57,618 bases of DNA from Hydrogenophaga sp. A37 (GCF_002001205.1 NZ_MUNZ01000124.1:1-57618), one strand, 5' to 3'. Shown: positions 44,446-53,920, numbered from the stretch's first letter. The notes: generated by a model not told the origin, from the letters alone. Numbers and translations: made by a program.

Positions 44446-45824
44446 CGCAGCCCGTGTCGGCCAACGCCGCCTGGCGCCAGCGCAGCCTGGCCGCCGTCTG
44501 GCACCCCTGCACGCAGATGAAGCTGCATGCGCCCGACGGCGCGGCCTTGCCGCTGATCCCGGTGGCGCGGGCCGAGGGCGTGTGGCTGCACGACCACGAA
44601 GGCCGGCGCTATCTGGACGCCATCAGCTCCTGGTGGGTCAACCTGTTCGGCCACAACCACCCGGCGATCCGCGCCGCGCTCATCGACCAGCTGCACACGC
44701 TGGACCACGTGATGCTGGCTGGCTTCACCCATGGGCCGGTGGTTGAACTCTCCGAGCGCCTGGCCGCGCTCACCGGCCTGGGCCACGCCTTTTACGGCAG
44801 CGACGGCGCCAGCGCCACCGAGATCGCGCTGAAGATGAGCGCCCACCACTGGCGCAACGCGGGCCGGGCCGAGAAGAGCCGGTTCGTCGGCGTGGCCGGG
44901 GGTTACCACGGCGAGACCGTGGGCGCGCTGGCCGTGACCGACATTGCGCTGTTCCGCGAAGCCTATGCGCCGCTGGTGCGCCTGGCCGCCACCGTGCCCA
45001 GCCCCGACGCCCGCGGCGCGGCGCCGGGTGAGTCGCCTGCCCACGTGGCCGAGCGGGCCGCCGCCGCCCTGGGCGACTGGCTGGCCGAGCACGCGCACGA
45101 GACGGCCGCCGTGATCATCGAGCCGCTGATCCAGTGCGCCGCCGGCATGGCCATGCACGATCCGCTCTACCTGAAGCTTGCGCGCGAGCTCTGCGACCAG
45201 CACCAGGTGCACCTGGTGCTCGACGAGATCGCGGTCGGCTTCGGCCGAACCGGCACCCTGTTCGCGCACGAGCAGGCGGGCATCCGCCCCGACTTTCTCT
45301 GCCTCTCCAAGGGCCTGACTGGCGGCACGCTGCCGCTGTCGGTGGTGCTCACCACAGACGCGGTGTACGCCGCCTTCTACGACGACGAGGTGGCGCGCGG
45401 GTTCCTGCATTCGCACAGCTACACCGGCAACCCGCTGGCCTGCCGCGCGGCGCTGGCCACGCTGGACCTGTTCGAGCAGACCGACGCGCTGCGCCTGAAC
45501 CTGGGCACCAGCGAACGGCTGGCCGCGCAGTTCGCGCCGATTTCCAACCACCCCCGCGTACGCCACGCGCGGCGCAAGGGCATGGTCTTCGCGTGGGACG
45601 TGGCGAGCAGCCTGCCCGACTTCGGCCGCCGCTACGCCCGCCACGCGCTGGCCCAGGGGCTGCTGCTGCGCCCCATTGGCCACACGCTCTACGCCATGCC
45701 GCCCTATGTGATCGACGAGGCCGAGGGCGAGTTGCTGGCCCGCGGCGCGCTGGCCGCGCTGGAATCCACGCTGGCCGAAGAAACCAGCCCGGCGACGGTG
45801 AGCGGAGTGCCCGATGGCGTTTGA
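44442..45824 (+). CDS. bioA: Adenosylmethionine-8-amino-7-oxononanoate aminotransferase
   Basis: 460 aa. PLP class III aminotransferase that makes 7,8-diaminopelargonate. PLP lysine Lys290 in [15 protein letters not shown]; substrate-site segment '[15 protein letters not shown]' (60-74) is BioA-specific. It starts with TTG at 44442 coupled to panD and overlaps bioD by 11 nt. Confidence 0.95.
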   Translation: MTQPVSANAAWRQRSLAAVWHPCTQMKLHAPDGAALPLIPVARAEGVWLHDHEGRRYLDAISSWWVNLFGHNHPAIRAALIDQLHTLDHVMLAGFTHGPVVELSERLAALTGLGHAFYGSDGASATEIALKMSAHHWRNAGRAEKSRFVGVAGGYHGETVGALAVTDIALFREAYAPLVRLAATVPSPDARGAAPGESPAHVAERAAAALGDWLAEHAHETAAVIIEPLIQCAAGMAMHDPLYLKLARELCDQHQVHLVLDEIAVGFGRTGTLFAHEQAGIRPDFLCLSKGLTGGTLPLSVVLTTDAVYAAFYDDEVARGFLHSHSYTGNPLACRAALATLDLFEQTDALRLNLGTSERLAAQFAPISNHPRVRHARRKGMVFAWDVASSLPDFGRRYARHALAQGLLLRPIGHTLYAMPPYVIDEAEGELLARGALAALESTLAEETSPATVSGVPDGV

Positions 45825-46494
45825 CGGCTGCTTCGTCACCGGCACCGACACCGGCGTGGGCAAGACCCTGGTGAGCGCCGCGCTGCTGCACACGCTGGCG
45901 CGTCACCACGCCCGCGTGGTTGGCATGAAGCCGGTGGCGGCCGGCCTGGTGCAACAGAACGGCGCGTGGGTGGCGGAAGACGTGCTGGCCTTGCGCGCCG
46001 CGTCCACCGTGGCCGTGCCGCCCGCGCTGGACAACCCGGTGGCGCTGCCCGAGCCGCTGTCGCCCCACCTGGCGGCCGCGCGCGCGGGTCGGCGCGTGGG
46101 CGTGGCCGAGCTGGTGGCGGCGCACCGCGGGCTGCTGAGCCTGGCCGACGTGGTGCTGGTCGAGGGCTCGGGCGGCTGGCGCGTGCCGCTGAACGACAGC
46201 GAAACCCTGGCCGACCTGGCGGTGGCGCTGGCCCGGCCGGTGGTGCTCGTGGTGGGCCTGCGCCTGGGTTGCCTGAACCACGCGCTGCTGACGGCCGAAG
46301 CCATCCGCGCCGACGGCCTGCCGCTGGCCGGCTGGGTGGCCAACACCGTGGACCCGGCCATGGCCTGCCGCGACGAAAACATCGAAACACTGCGCCAGCG
46401 CCTGGCCGCGCCACTGATGGGCGTGCTGCCCTGGCACCCCCAAACCCCCGATGCACGCCAGATCGTGCTGGATCTGCCTGAAACATGGCGATGA
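45814..46494 (+). CDS. bioD: Dethiobiotin synthetase
   Basis: 226 aa. ATP-dependent ring-closing enzyme. P-loop region GTDTGVGKT at residues 10-18, 'KPVAAG' and '[10 protein letters not shown]' as in BioD. Start at 45814, within the end of bioA. Neighbours complete the four-enzyme conversion of pimeloyl-thioester to biotin. Confidence 0.95.
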   Translation: MAFDGCFVTGTDTGVGKTLVSAALLHTLARHHARVVGMKPVAAGLVQQNGAWVAEDVLALRAASTVAVPPALDNPVALPEPLSPHLAAARAGRRVGVAELVAAHRGLLSLADVVLVEGSGGWRVPLNDSETLADLAVALARPVVLVVGLRLGCLNHALLTAEAIRADGLPLAGWVANTVDPAMACRDENIETLRQRLAAPLMGVLPWHPQTPDARQIVLDLPETWR

Positions 46495-46504
46495 AAGGAT
46501 GGCC

Positions 46505-47770
46505 ATGAGCTGGCTGAACGAATTTGACGAGCGCCTGGCCGCGCTGGACGCGCAGTCGCTGCGCCGTGTGCGCCGCGCGGTCACGCCCGAGCCGGGTGCC
46601 CGGCTCAACGTGGACGGCGAGTCCCTGCTGGCCTTTTGCAGCAACGACTACCTGGGCCTGGCGCAAGACCCGTTGCTGCGCCAGGCGGTGCACGCCGCGG
46701 TGGACCGCTACGGCGTAGGCTCAGGCGCCTCGCCCATGGTCAGCGGCCACAGCGTGGCCAACGCCGCGCTGGAGCGCGAGCTGGCCGAGGCCGTGGGCCT
46801 GCCGCGCGCGCTGTATTTCTACGCTGGCTACGCCACCAACGCCAGCACCGTGCCGGCATTGGTTGGCGAGGGTGATGCGCTGTTCTCCGACGCGCTGAAC
46901 CACGCCTGCCTGATCGACGGCGCGCGCCTCTCCAAAGCCACGGTGCACCGCTTCTCCCACGGCGACCTGGCCCGGCTCGACGCCTTGTTGGCCGCCAGCC
47001 CGGCGCGCCGCAAGCTGGTGATCAGCGACGCGGTGTTCAGCATGGACGGCGACGTGGCCGACATCGCCGGCCTGCATGCGCTCTGCGAGCGGCACGATGC
47101 CTTGCTGCTGCTCGACGACGCACACGGCTTCGGCGTGCTGGGTCCGCAGGGGCGGGGCGCGCTGGCCGCCGCCGGCCTGACCGGCGCGGGCGCCTCGCCG
47201 CGTGTGCTCTACATGGCCACGCTGGGCAAGGCCCTGGGCGTGGCGGGCGCCTTCGTGGCCGGGCCCGAGCGGCTGGTCGAGTGGCTGCTGCAGAAAACCC
47301 GCAGCTACACCTACGCCACCGCCGCGCCGGCCCTGCTGGCCGAGGCCGTGCGCGCCGGTCTGCGCTGCGCGCTGGGCGCTGAGGGCGAGCGCCGCCGACA
47401 GCACCTGAACGCTTTGATCGCGCAACTGCGCGAAGGCCTCGCGCCCGGGGCCGATGCCGCGGTGGATGCCGCCGGCTGGACCCTGATGGCGTCAAGCACC
47501 GCGATCCAGCCGCTGGTGATCGGCGACAACGGGGCCGCATTGGCGGTGATGGCCGCGCTGCGCGAGCAGGGCATCTGGGTGCCCGCGATCCGCCCGCCCA
47601 CCGTGCCGGTGGGTACCGCGCGGTTGCGCATCGCACTGTCGGCCGCACACCAGAGCGAAGACGTGGCCGCGCTCGTGGACGCGCTGCGGGCCGCAGCCGC
47701 CGGCCTGGGCGCGGGCCGCGCCGATGGGCCGGGCCAGCACCGCGCGGCCGCAGCCGCGCTGGAGGCCTGA
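46505..47770 (+). CDS. bioF: 8-Amino-7-oxononanoate synthase
   Basis: 421 aa from 46505 (AAGGAT at correct distance; an ATG 6 nt earlier lies too near it). PLP enzyme condensing pimeloyl-CoA/ACP with alanine; Lys242 in [14 protein letters not shown]. '[12 protein letters not shown]' and '[13 protein letters not shown]' are family hallmarks. A GC-rich Ala-Gly-Arg tail of about 25 residues follows the domain. No bioC or bioH is present in the window, so pimelate synthesis must be encoded elsewhere. cbiB follows after 5 bp. Confidence 0.95.
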   Translation: MSWLNEFDERLAALDAQSLRRVRRAVTPEPGARLNVDGESLLAFCSNDYLGLAQDPLLRQAVHAAVDRYGVGSGASPMVSGHSVANAALERELAEAVGLPRALYFYAGYATNASTVPALVGEGDALFSDALNHACLIDGARLSKATVHRFSHGDLARLDALLAASPARRKLVISDAVFSMDGDVADIAGLHALCERHDALLLLDDAHGFGVLGPQGRGALAAAGLTGAGASPRVLYMATLGKALGVAGAFVAGPERLVEWLLQKTRSYTYATAAPALLAEAVRAGLRCALGAEGERRRQHLNALIAQLREGLAPGADAAVDAAGWTLMASSTAIQPLVIGDNGAALAVMAALREQGIWVPAIRPPTVPVGTARLRIALSAAHQSEDVAALVDALRAAAAGLGAGRADGPGQHRAAAAALEA

Positions 47771-47775
47771 GCCCC

Positions 47776-48753
47776 ATGGTCGAGCTGGCAACGCTGCCTG
47801 ATGGAGCCGCGATGGCCCTCGCTGTCTGCGTGGCTCTGCTCGTCGATGTCCGCTGGGGCGAGCCACCGCCCCGCTGGCACCCGGTGGTGTGGATGGGTCA
47901 CTACCTGGAGGCGCTGGGTCGGCGCATCGCGCCCGCTGTGGGCGAATCGTCTGCTGGAGCGGCCGGGCCGTTCGTGCGCGGCGCGCTGGCCTGGGTCGCC
48001 GGGGCGCTGCTGGTGGTGTCGGTTGCGCTTGCGGCGGTCTGGGTTGTGAGCGGCGGGCCGCTGTGGCTGCAGGTGCTGGTGTTGGGCCTGCTGCTCAAGC
48101 CGCTGTTGGCCTGGCGCATGCTGCGCGACGAGGTGCGTGCGGTGGAAACAGCGTTGGGCGAATCGCTGGATGCGGGCCGCGCGCGACTGGCCTGGCTGGT
48201 CAGCCGCGACGTGACGGCGCTGAGCGAGCGTGAGGTGCACGAAAGCGCCATCGAAACCCTGGCCGAGAACCTCAACGACTCCGTGGTCGCGCCGCTGTTC
48301 TGGTTCGCCGTGGCCGGCCTGCCGGGCGCCGCTCTCTACCGCTTCGCCAACACGGCCGATGCGATGTGGGGCTACCGGGGCGAGCGCCAGGGCCGCGATT
48401 GGACCTGGGCGGGCAAGTGGGCCGCGCGGGCTGACGACGTGATGTCGTGGCTGCCCGCGCGCATCACGGCGGCGCTGCTGGGTCTGCTCGGCGCGGCGCA
48501 CACGTTGCGGCAGTTGCCGGCGCAGGCGGGCCGCACACCTTCGCCCAACAGCGGCTGGCCCATGGCCGCCATGGCGCTGGCGCTGAATGTGAGCTTGGCC
48601 AAACCCGGCGTGTACACCTTGCACCCGGCCGGGCGCAGCCCGCAGGCGGCTGACACCGCGCGCGCCCTGCAGCTGGCAGGCCGGGTGGTGGGCGCATTGG
48701 CCTTGCTGGCCGGCGCAGTGGCGTTGTACGAGATGGGGAGGGCGTTTGCATGA
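47776..48753 (+). CDS. cbiB: Adenosylcobinamide-phosphate synthase CbiB/CobD
   Basis: 325 aa, integral membrane enzyme (about five hydrophobic helices) that attaches aminopropanol phosphate to adenosylcobyric acid. Family segments: 'PPRWHPVVWMGHYLE', 'SREVHESAIETLAENLNDSVVAP' region (split here), 'NTADAMWGYRGERQG'. In Pseudomonas nomenclature it is CobD. It resumes the B12 locus after the biotin block. Confidence 0.93.
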   Translation: MVELATLPDGAAMALAVCVALLVDVRWGEPPPRWHPVVWMGHYLEALGRRIAPAVGESSAGAAGPFVRGALAWVAGALLVVSVALAAVWVVSGGPLWLQVLVLGLLLKPLLAWRMLRDEVRAVETALGESLDAGRARLAWLVSRDVTALSEREVHESAIETLAENLNDSVVAPLFWFAVAGLPGAALYRFANTADAMWGYRGERQGRDWTWAGKWAARADDVMSWLPARITAALLGLLGAAHTLRQLPAQAGRTPSPNSGWPMAAMALALNVSLAKPGVYTLHPAGRSPQAADTARALQLAGRVVGALALLAGAVALYEMGRAFA

Positions 48754-48815
48754 GCGCCGCGCTGGGCCGTTCCCAAGCGAGCTCGAACCGCAGCTCGACG
48801 AGCGGAGGTATGTCA

Positions 48816-49793
48816 ATGAGCCATGAACACGGCGGACCCGATGCCCTGGGCGTGCCCCGCTGGGACTTTTCGACCAACGCCAACGCCGTCGGGCCGTGCC
48901 CCACGGCGCTGGCCGCTGTGCAACGGGCCGATCCGCAGCGCTACCCCGACCCCGCCTACACCGGCCTGCGCGGTGCGCTCGCCGCTTTTCACGGTGTCGC
49001 GGCCGAGCGCATCGTGGTCGCGGGCAGTGCGAGCGAGTTCATCGCGCGCACCACGGCAGCCGTGGTGCGCGTGGGCGGGCAAAGCGTCTGGTGGCCTGCG
49101 CTGGCCTATGGCGATTACGCACACGCGGCAAAGGCCTGGGGCCTTCAACGTGTGGACGATCCGGCAAAGGCCGATCTGCTGTGGCTCTGCGAACCGTCCA
49201 GCCCGCTGGGCACGGCCGAACCCCTGGCGCAGGCGGTGGCTGGGCAGGGCGGTGTGGTGGTGCTCGACCGCGCCTACGAACCGCTGCGCCTGAGCGGCGA
49301 CTGCAGCCTGGGCGCCGACGCACTCGACTCCGTGTGGCAACTCTGGTCGCCCAACAAGGCGCTGGGTCTGACGGGGGTGCGCGGTGCCTACGCCATCGCG
49401 CCGCTGCAGGGCCTGGCCCTGGCCCGCTCGCTGGAACAGATGGCGCCATCGTGGCCCCTCGGTGCCCACGCGGTCGCGATGCTCACGGCTTGGGTGCAGG
49501 CTGACACGCAGCGCTGGCTGGTGCAAAGCCGCTTGCAGCTGGCCGAGTGGAAGACCGCTCAGCGGGCGATGCTGCAAGACGCGGGCTGGCAGTGCCTGCC
49601 CAGCGAGGCGAACTACCTCTGTGCCCGCGCGCCGCACGCGCTGGACGTCGAAGCCCTGCGCGCCCAAGGCATCAAATTGCGCGACACCACCTCGCTCGGT
49701 CTGCCCGGTCACTGGCGCCTGGGCGTGTTGTCCCCTCAGGCGCAGGCGGCGCTGGCCGAGGCGCTGCAAACCAACACGGAGATCCATTCATGA
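48816..49793 (+). CDS. cobD: Threonine-phosphate decarboxylase (CobD of Salmonella, CobC of Pseudomonas)
   Basis: 325 aa from 48816. A perfect GGAGG lies 7 nt before this ATG. An earlier in-frame ATG at 48750 (overlapping the cbiB stop) would add 22 Ser-rich residues. PLP fold-type I; catalytic lysine Lys181 in LWSPNKALGLTG. 'HGGPDALGVPRWDFSTNANA' is the classic N-terminus. It makes (R)-1-amino-2-propanol phosphate for CbiB. The stop overlaps cobQ by 4 nt. Confidence 0.9.
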   Translation: MSHEHGGPDALGVPRWDFSTNANAVGPCPTALAAVQRADPQRYPDPAYTGLRGALAAFHGVAAERIVVAGSASEFIARTTAAVVRVGGQSVWWPALAYGDYAHAAKAWGLQRVDDPAKADLLWLCEPSSPLGTAEPLAQAVAGQGGVVVLDRAYEPLRLSGDCSLGADALDSVWQLWSPNKALGLTGVRGAYAIAPLQGLALARSLEQMAPSWPLGAHAVAMLTAWVQADTQRWLVQSRLQLAEWKTAQRAMLQDAGWQCLPSEANYLCARAPHALDVEALRAQGIKLRDTTSLGLPGHWRLGVLSPQAQAALAEALQTNTEIHS

Positions 49794-51328
49794 CCGCCCT
49801 GTGTGTGATGGTGCTCGGCACCACCAGCGGCGCCGGCAAAAGCTGGCTGACCACGGCCCTGTGCCGCCACTACGCGCGCCAGGGCCTCAAGGTCGCGCCG
49901 TTCAAGGCGCAGAACATGAGCAACAACGCTCGGGTGGTAGCAGGTCCCGGTGGTGCCCTCGGCGAGATCGGCAGTGCGCAGTATTTCCAGGCGCTCGCCG
50001 CGAACACCGAACCCGAGGTGCGCATGAACCCGCTGCTGCTCAAACCCGAGGCCGACACGCGCAGCCAGGTGGTGCTGATGGGGCAGGTGAGTGAAGAACT
50101 CTCGACCATGCCCTGGCGCGGCCGCAGCGAGAAGGTCTGGCCGGCGATCACGGCCGCGCTGGACGCGCTGCGCGCCGAGAACGACGTGGTCGTCATCGAA
50201 GGCGCGGGTTCGCCGGCCGAAATCAACCTGCACGCCAGCGACATCGTCAACATGCGCATCGCCCGCCATGCGCAGGCGCGCTGCCTGCTCGTGACCGACA
50301 TCGACCGCGGTGGCGCCTTCGCCCACCTCTACGGCACCTGGGCGCTGCTGCCGGCCGACGAACAGGCGTTGATCCGCGGCTTTGTGCTCAACAAGTTCCG
50401 CGGCGACGCGGCGCTGCTCGCGCCCGGCCCGCAGATGCTGCAGGACCTGACCGGCGTGCCCACCGTGGCGACGCTGCCGATGTGGTGGCAACACGGCCTG
50501 CCGGAGGAAGACGGGGTGTTTGACATGACCCCCACGCTCGGCACTGGCGTGTCCTCGCTGCCCCCCAAGGGGGCTCGTTTCGCCTTGGGGCGGCCCGGCG
50601 GCGAAACCGCGACAAGACCCGCGTCGATCACCATCGCCGTCATCGCCTACCCACGCATCAGCAACCTCGACGAGTTCCAGCCGCTGAAGAACGTGCCCGG
50701 TGTGCGCCTGGTCTGGGCGCGCAGCCCGGCCGATTGCGCGGGCGCGGACTGGATCGTGCTGCCGGGCTCCAAGGCCACCGTGGCCGATCTCGCCTGGCTG
50801 CGCGCGCAGGGACTGGACCGCGCCGTGGCCGAACACGCGGCGTCGGGTGGTGCGGTGCTTGGCATCTGCGGCGGCCTGCAGATGCTGGGCGAGGCGTTGA
50901 TCGACACGCACGGCATCGACGGCAACGCGCCCGGCCTGGGCCTGCTGCCGCTGGTGACCGCGTTCGATCCGCAGAAAACCGTGCGCCACACGCAGACGCG
51001 TTTCACCGCGCTGGCGGGCCTCTGGGCGGCGCTCTCTTCGGTGAAAGCCGCCGGCTACGAGATCCACCACGGGCAAACCGCCCAGCACCCGGCCATGGCC
51101 GCCAAGGGCGACGTGGCGCGCGCTGTGTTGCCCGACGGCCTGGGCTGGCAAAACGCCGCCGGCAATGTGCTCGGCGTCTACCTGCACGGCCTGTTCGAAG
51201 ACCCGCGCGTGTTGCACGCGCTGTTCGGCGCCAGCGCGCCCACGCTCGACAGCGTGTTCGACGGCCTGGCTGATTTCATCGAACAGCACGTCGAACCCGG
51301 CGTGCTCAACCAACTCATCCAACCCTGA
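49790..51328 (+). CDS. cobQ: Cobyric acid synthase
   Basis: 512 aa, about 25 longer than typical. It amidates side chains b, d, e and g of adenosylcobyrinate a,c-diamide. N-terminal dethiobiotin-synthetase-like domain with P-loop GTTSGAGKS (10-18); C-terminal glutamine amidotransferase with nucleophile Cys360 in GICGGLQM and His in EIHHGQT. Residues 249-277, between the two domains, are encoded by sequence resembling the intergenic palindromic repeats and have no counterpart in typical CobQ. The frame remains open, so the protein is probably functional with an added linker. Confidence 0.95.
   Translation: MTALCVMVLGTTSGAGKSWLTTALCRHYARQGLKVAPFKAQNMSNNARVVAGPGGALGEIGSAQYFQALAANTEPEVRMNPLLLKPEADTRSQVVLMGQVSEELSTMPWRGRSEKVWPAITAALDALRAENDVVVIEGAGSPAEINLHASDIVNMRIARHAQARCLLVTDIDRGGAFAHLYGTWALLPADEQALIRGFVLNKFRGDAALLAPGPQMLQDLTGVPTVATLPMWWQHGLPEEDGVFDMTPTLGTGVSSLPPKGARFALGRPGGETATRPASITIAVIAYPRISNLDEFQPLKNVPGVRLVWARSPADCAGADWIVLPGSKATVADLAWLRAQGLDRAVAEHAASGGAVLGICGGLQMLGEALIDTHGIDGNAPGLGLLPLVTAFDPQKTVRHTQTRFTALAGLWAALSSVKAAGYEIHHGQTAQHPAMAAKGDVARAVLPDGLGWQNAAGNVLGVYLHGLFEDPRVLHALFGASAPTLDSVFDGLADFIEQHVEPGVLNQLIQP
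50534..50620 (+). repeat. Palindromic repeat-like insertion inside cobQ (copy 4)
   Basis: GCTGCCCCCCAAGGGGGC, then TCGTTTCGCCTTGGGGCGGC and CCGGCGGCG. The CCCCCCAAGGGGG core plus the CGGCCCGGCGG end are like the intergenic elements nearby. It codes for residues 249-277 of CobQ at the domain junction. Exact borders are not certain. Confidence 0.6.
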
Positions 51329-51342
51329 CCCTGGAGCCTGCC

Positions 51343-52395
51343 ATGTCCTACACCCCTCCCGTCATCGCCGACATCGCCCAGCCCGCGCTCGCCGCGCGCC
51401 TGCAGCACCTGCTGGACAACAAGACCAAGCCGCTGGGCTCGCTGGGTCGCATCGAGGCGCTGGCGCATCGCATCGGTGTGATCCTCGGCAACGAATCGCC
51501 CGAACTGAAAGACCCACAGCTGGTGGTGTTTGCCGGCGACCATGGCCTGGCCGCACGCGGCGTGTCGGCCTACCCGAGCGATGTGACCTGGCAGATGGTC
51601 GAGAACTTCCTGGCCGGCGGCGCGGCGGTGAGCGTGCTCGCGCGGCAGCACGGCATCGGCCTCACGGTGGTGGACTGCGGTGTGCGTCACGACTTCGCTC
51701 CTCGCAAGGGCTTGCTCATCCACAAGGTCGCGCCCGGCACGGCGGACGCGCTCGAAGGCCCGGCCATGAGCGCCGCGCAGCGCGACACCGCGCTGGCCAA
51801 CGGCGCCGCGCTGGTGAAGGCGCTGCCGGGCAACGCGCTGCTGCTGGGCGAGATGGGCATCGGCAACACCTCGGCCGCGTCCATGCTGCTGTCCCGTCTG
51901 GCCGGCCTGGCCGTGGCCGACTGCACCGGCGCCGGCACGGGGCTCGACGCCGAGGCCGTGCAACGCAAGATCGGCATCCTGCGCGAGGTGCTGGAGCGCC
52001 ACGCCGAGGCACGGCAACCGATGGACGCGCTGGCGGCGTTCGGCGGTTTTGAGATCACCACCATGGTGGGCGCGGTGCTGCAGGCGGCGGCCGAGCGCCG
52101 CGTGATCGTGGTGGACGGTTTCATCGCCAGCTCGGCCGTGCTGGTGGCCGCGGCATTGCAGCCGGCCGTGCTGCAGCGCTGCGTGTTCGCGCACCGCTCG
52201 GGCGAACGCGGCCATGCGCTCATGCTCGCGCACCTGCGCGCCGAGCCGCTGCTCGACCTGGGCCTGCGCCTGGGCGAAGGTTCGGGTGCGGCCATGGCCT
52301 GGCCGCTGCTGGTGAGCGCCTGCGCCATCCTGCGCGAGATGGCGAGTTTTGAGGCGGCGGGGGTGTCGCGCAGCGACGAAACCACGCCTGTCTGA
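51343..52395 (+). CDS. cobT: Nicotinate-nucleotide-dimethylbenzimidazole phosphoribosyltransferase
   Basis: 350 aa. Makes alpha-ribazole phosphate from DMB and nicotinate mononucleotide. The catalytic glutamate is Glu312 in LRLGEGSGAAMA; 'NKTKPLGSLGRIE' (26-38) and 'FAGDHGLAARGVSAYP' are diagnostic. It follows cobQ after 14 bp; product goes to CobS at 52538. Confidence 0.97.
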   Translation: MSYTPPVIADIAQPALAARLQHLLDNKTKPLGSLGRIEALAHRIGVILGNESPELKDPQLVVFAGDHGLAARGVSAYPSDVTWQMVENFLAGGAAVSVLARQHGIGLTVVDCGVRHDFAPRKGLLIHKVAPGTADALEGPAMSAAQRDTALANGAALVKALPGNALLLGEMGIGNTSAASMLLSRLAGLAVADCTGAGTGLDAEAVQRKIGILREVLERHAEARQPMDALAAFGGFEITTMVGAVLQAAAERRVIVVDGFIASSAVLVAAALQPAVLQRCVFAHRSGERGHALMLAHLRAEPLLDLGLRLGEGSGAAMAWPLLVSACAILREMASFEAAGVSRSDETTPV

Positions 52396-52483
52396 GGAGC
52401 GCACGGTGCACGGCGAAGACGCTGAGCGGCCCTCCGACCGGAGCGCCAGCCCTGGAACCGGCTGGGCCGGGCCAGAGGCTGTG

Positions 52484-52532
52484 TCCCCCCTCCCGCAGGA
52501 GAGGGGGGAAGACGCGCAGCGGCGCAGGGGGG
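52484..52532 (+). repeat. GC-rich palindromic repeat, copy 5 (cobT-cobS)
   Basis: CCCCCCTCCCGCAGGAGAGGGGGG followed by AAGACGCGCAGCGGCGCAGGGGGG in the 142-bp gap before cobS. Its GC-rich inverted repeat and GCG-AGCGGCGC end are related to, but distinct from, the copies at 34161 and 55921. The cobS ribosome-binding site may lie in its last G-run. Confidence 0.5.
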
Positions 52533-52537
52533 TGTTC

Positions 52538-53350
52538 ATGCCCGTCCGACACTTCCTGCTGGCCCTCCAGTTCTTCACCCGCATCCCGGTGACGGGCCGG
52601 CTGGCGGCCTGGGTGGGCTTCAGCCCGGCCATGCTGCGCGCCAGCGCCGCGCACTTCCCCGGTGTGGGCTGGGTCGTTGGCGCGTCCACGGCGGCGGTGT
52701 TCGCAGGTGTGTGGTGGTTCCTGCCCGCGCAGCCGGCGGCGCCCTGGGTCGCGGCGCTGCTCAGCACCGTGTTCAGCGTGATGCTGACCGGCGCGTTCCA
52801 CGAAGACGGCCTCGCCGACACGGCCGACGGCCTGGGTGGCGCGGTGAGCCGCGAGCGCGCGCTGGAGATCATGAAAGACTCGCGCATCGGCTCCTACGGT
52901 GCGATCGCGCTGGTGCTGGCCTTGCTGAGCAAAGTCGCGTTGCTGGCGCTGATCGCGCAGAGCGGCGGCGCGGCGGTGGCGGCGCTGGCGCTGTTGGCCG
53001 GGCACGTGACCTCCCGGCTCATGCCGCTGTTCATCATCCACACGCTGCCCCACGTGGGCGACACGCCTTTGTCCAAGTCGAAGCCACTGGCCGAGAGCAT
53101 CGGCCTGGGTGGCCTCGTGGTGGGGCTGGTCTGGTGGGGGCTGGCGATGGCGCTGGTCCTGTGGCTGTTGCCCACCGTGCGCTGGGCGCAGGCCGTGCTG
53201 GGTGCGCTGATCGGCCTGGCCTGGATGTGGCGCCTGCTGCGCCGCCGCCTGCAGGGTTTCACCGGCGATGGCCTGGGCGCCACGCAGCAGGTGTGCGAGC
53301 TGCTGTTTTACCTGGCGCTGGCCTTGTCATTGCCCGCGGTCGCACCGTGA
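52538..53350 (+). CDS. cobS: Adenosylcobinamide-GDP ribazoletransferase (cobalamin synthase)
   Basis: 270 aa, integral membrane protein with about six helices. It joins AdoCbi-GDP and alpha-ribazole(-phosphate). Motif 'GAFHEDGLADTADGLGG' (about residues 85-101) carries the acidic metal-binding residues, and 'KDSRIGSYGA' follows. The start at 52538 (MPVRHFLLALQFFTRIPV) is standard; an open frame upstream through the repeat was rejected. The stop overlaps the following GTG start. Confidence 0.95.
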   Translation: MPVRHFLLALQFFTRIPVTGRLAAWVGFSPAMLRASAAHFPGVGWVVGASTAAVFAGVWWFLPAQPAAPWVAALLSTVFSVMLTGAFHEDGLADTADGLGGAVSRERALEIMKDSRIGSYGAIALVLALLSKVALLALIAQSGGAAVAALALLAGHVTSRLMPLFIIHTLPHVGDTPLSKSKPLAESIGLGGLVVGLVWWGLAMALVLWLLPTVRWAQAVLGALIGLAWMWRLLRRRLQGFTGDGLGATQQVCELLFYLALALSLPAVAP

Positions 53351-53901
53351 AGCTCTGGCTGCTGCGCCACGCCCGCGTCACGCTGGAGGCCGGGCTGTGT
53401 TACGGCGCCAGCGACGTGCCGGCGGACGCCGCGCTCACGCAGGGCGCCGCCGAATCCGCCGCTGCGCTGCTGCCGCAGGGGCTGCCGGTCTGGGTGTCGG
53501 GCCTGGGGCGCGCGCAGCAACTGGCCCACGCGCTGCGGGCACTGCGCCCCGACCTTCACACACCGCTCACCGACACACGCCTGAACGAAATGGACTTTGG
53601 CCACTGGGAGCTGCAGCGCTGGGACGCCGTGCCCCGAGCGGCCTTCGACACCTGGATGGCCGACTTCGCCCATCACCGTTTCGGCGGTGCCGAGAGCACG
53701 CAACAGGTGATTGACCGCGTGGCCGACGCGCTGCATGGGCTGCGCGAAAGCGGGGCCAGCGAGGCGTTGTGGGTCACCCATGCGGGCGTGATCCGCGCGG
53801 CACAGTTTGTGGCCGCGCACGGGCGTGGACCGATCACCGACGTGGCGCAGTGGCCGCAAGAAGCCCCCGAGCCCGGCAGCCACCTCTGCATGGACATCTG
53901 A
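53347..53901 (+). CDS. cobC: Alpha-ribazole phosphatase-like histidine phosphatase
   Basis: 184 aa, starting with GTG in a GTGA overlap with cobS. Histidine phosphatase superfamily: 'LWLLRHARV' has the phosphorylated His (Arg-His-Ala rather than Arg-His-Gly), 'NEMDFGHWE' and the second His in 'VTHAGVIRA'. In this place it most likely dephosphorylates alpha-ribazole phosphate or cobalamin phosphate (CobC of Salmonella). Other phosphatase roles cannot be excluded by sequence. Confidence 0.85.
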   Translation: MKLWLLRHARVTLEAGLCYGASDVPADAALTQGAAESAAALLPQGLPVWVSGLGRAQQLAHALRALRPDLHTPLTDTRLNEMDFGHWELQRWDAVPRAAFDTWMADFAHHRFGGAESTQQVIDRVADALHGLRESGASEALWVTHAGVIRAAQFVAAHGRGPITDVAQWPQEAPEPGSHLCMDI

Positions 53902-53920
53902 TCAGGGCACACTGTTGCCC

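Noticed and set aside
48750..48815. Longer N-terminus of the threonine-phosphate decarboxylase from an ATG overlapping the cbiB stop
   Set aside because: It adds a Ser-rich non-family segment, while a perfect GGAGG stands 7 nt before the ATG at 48816.
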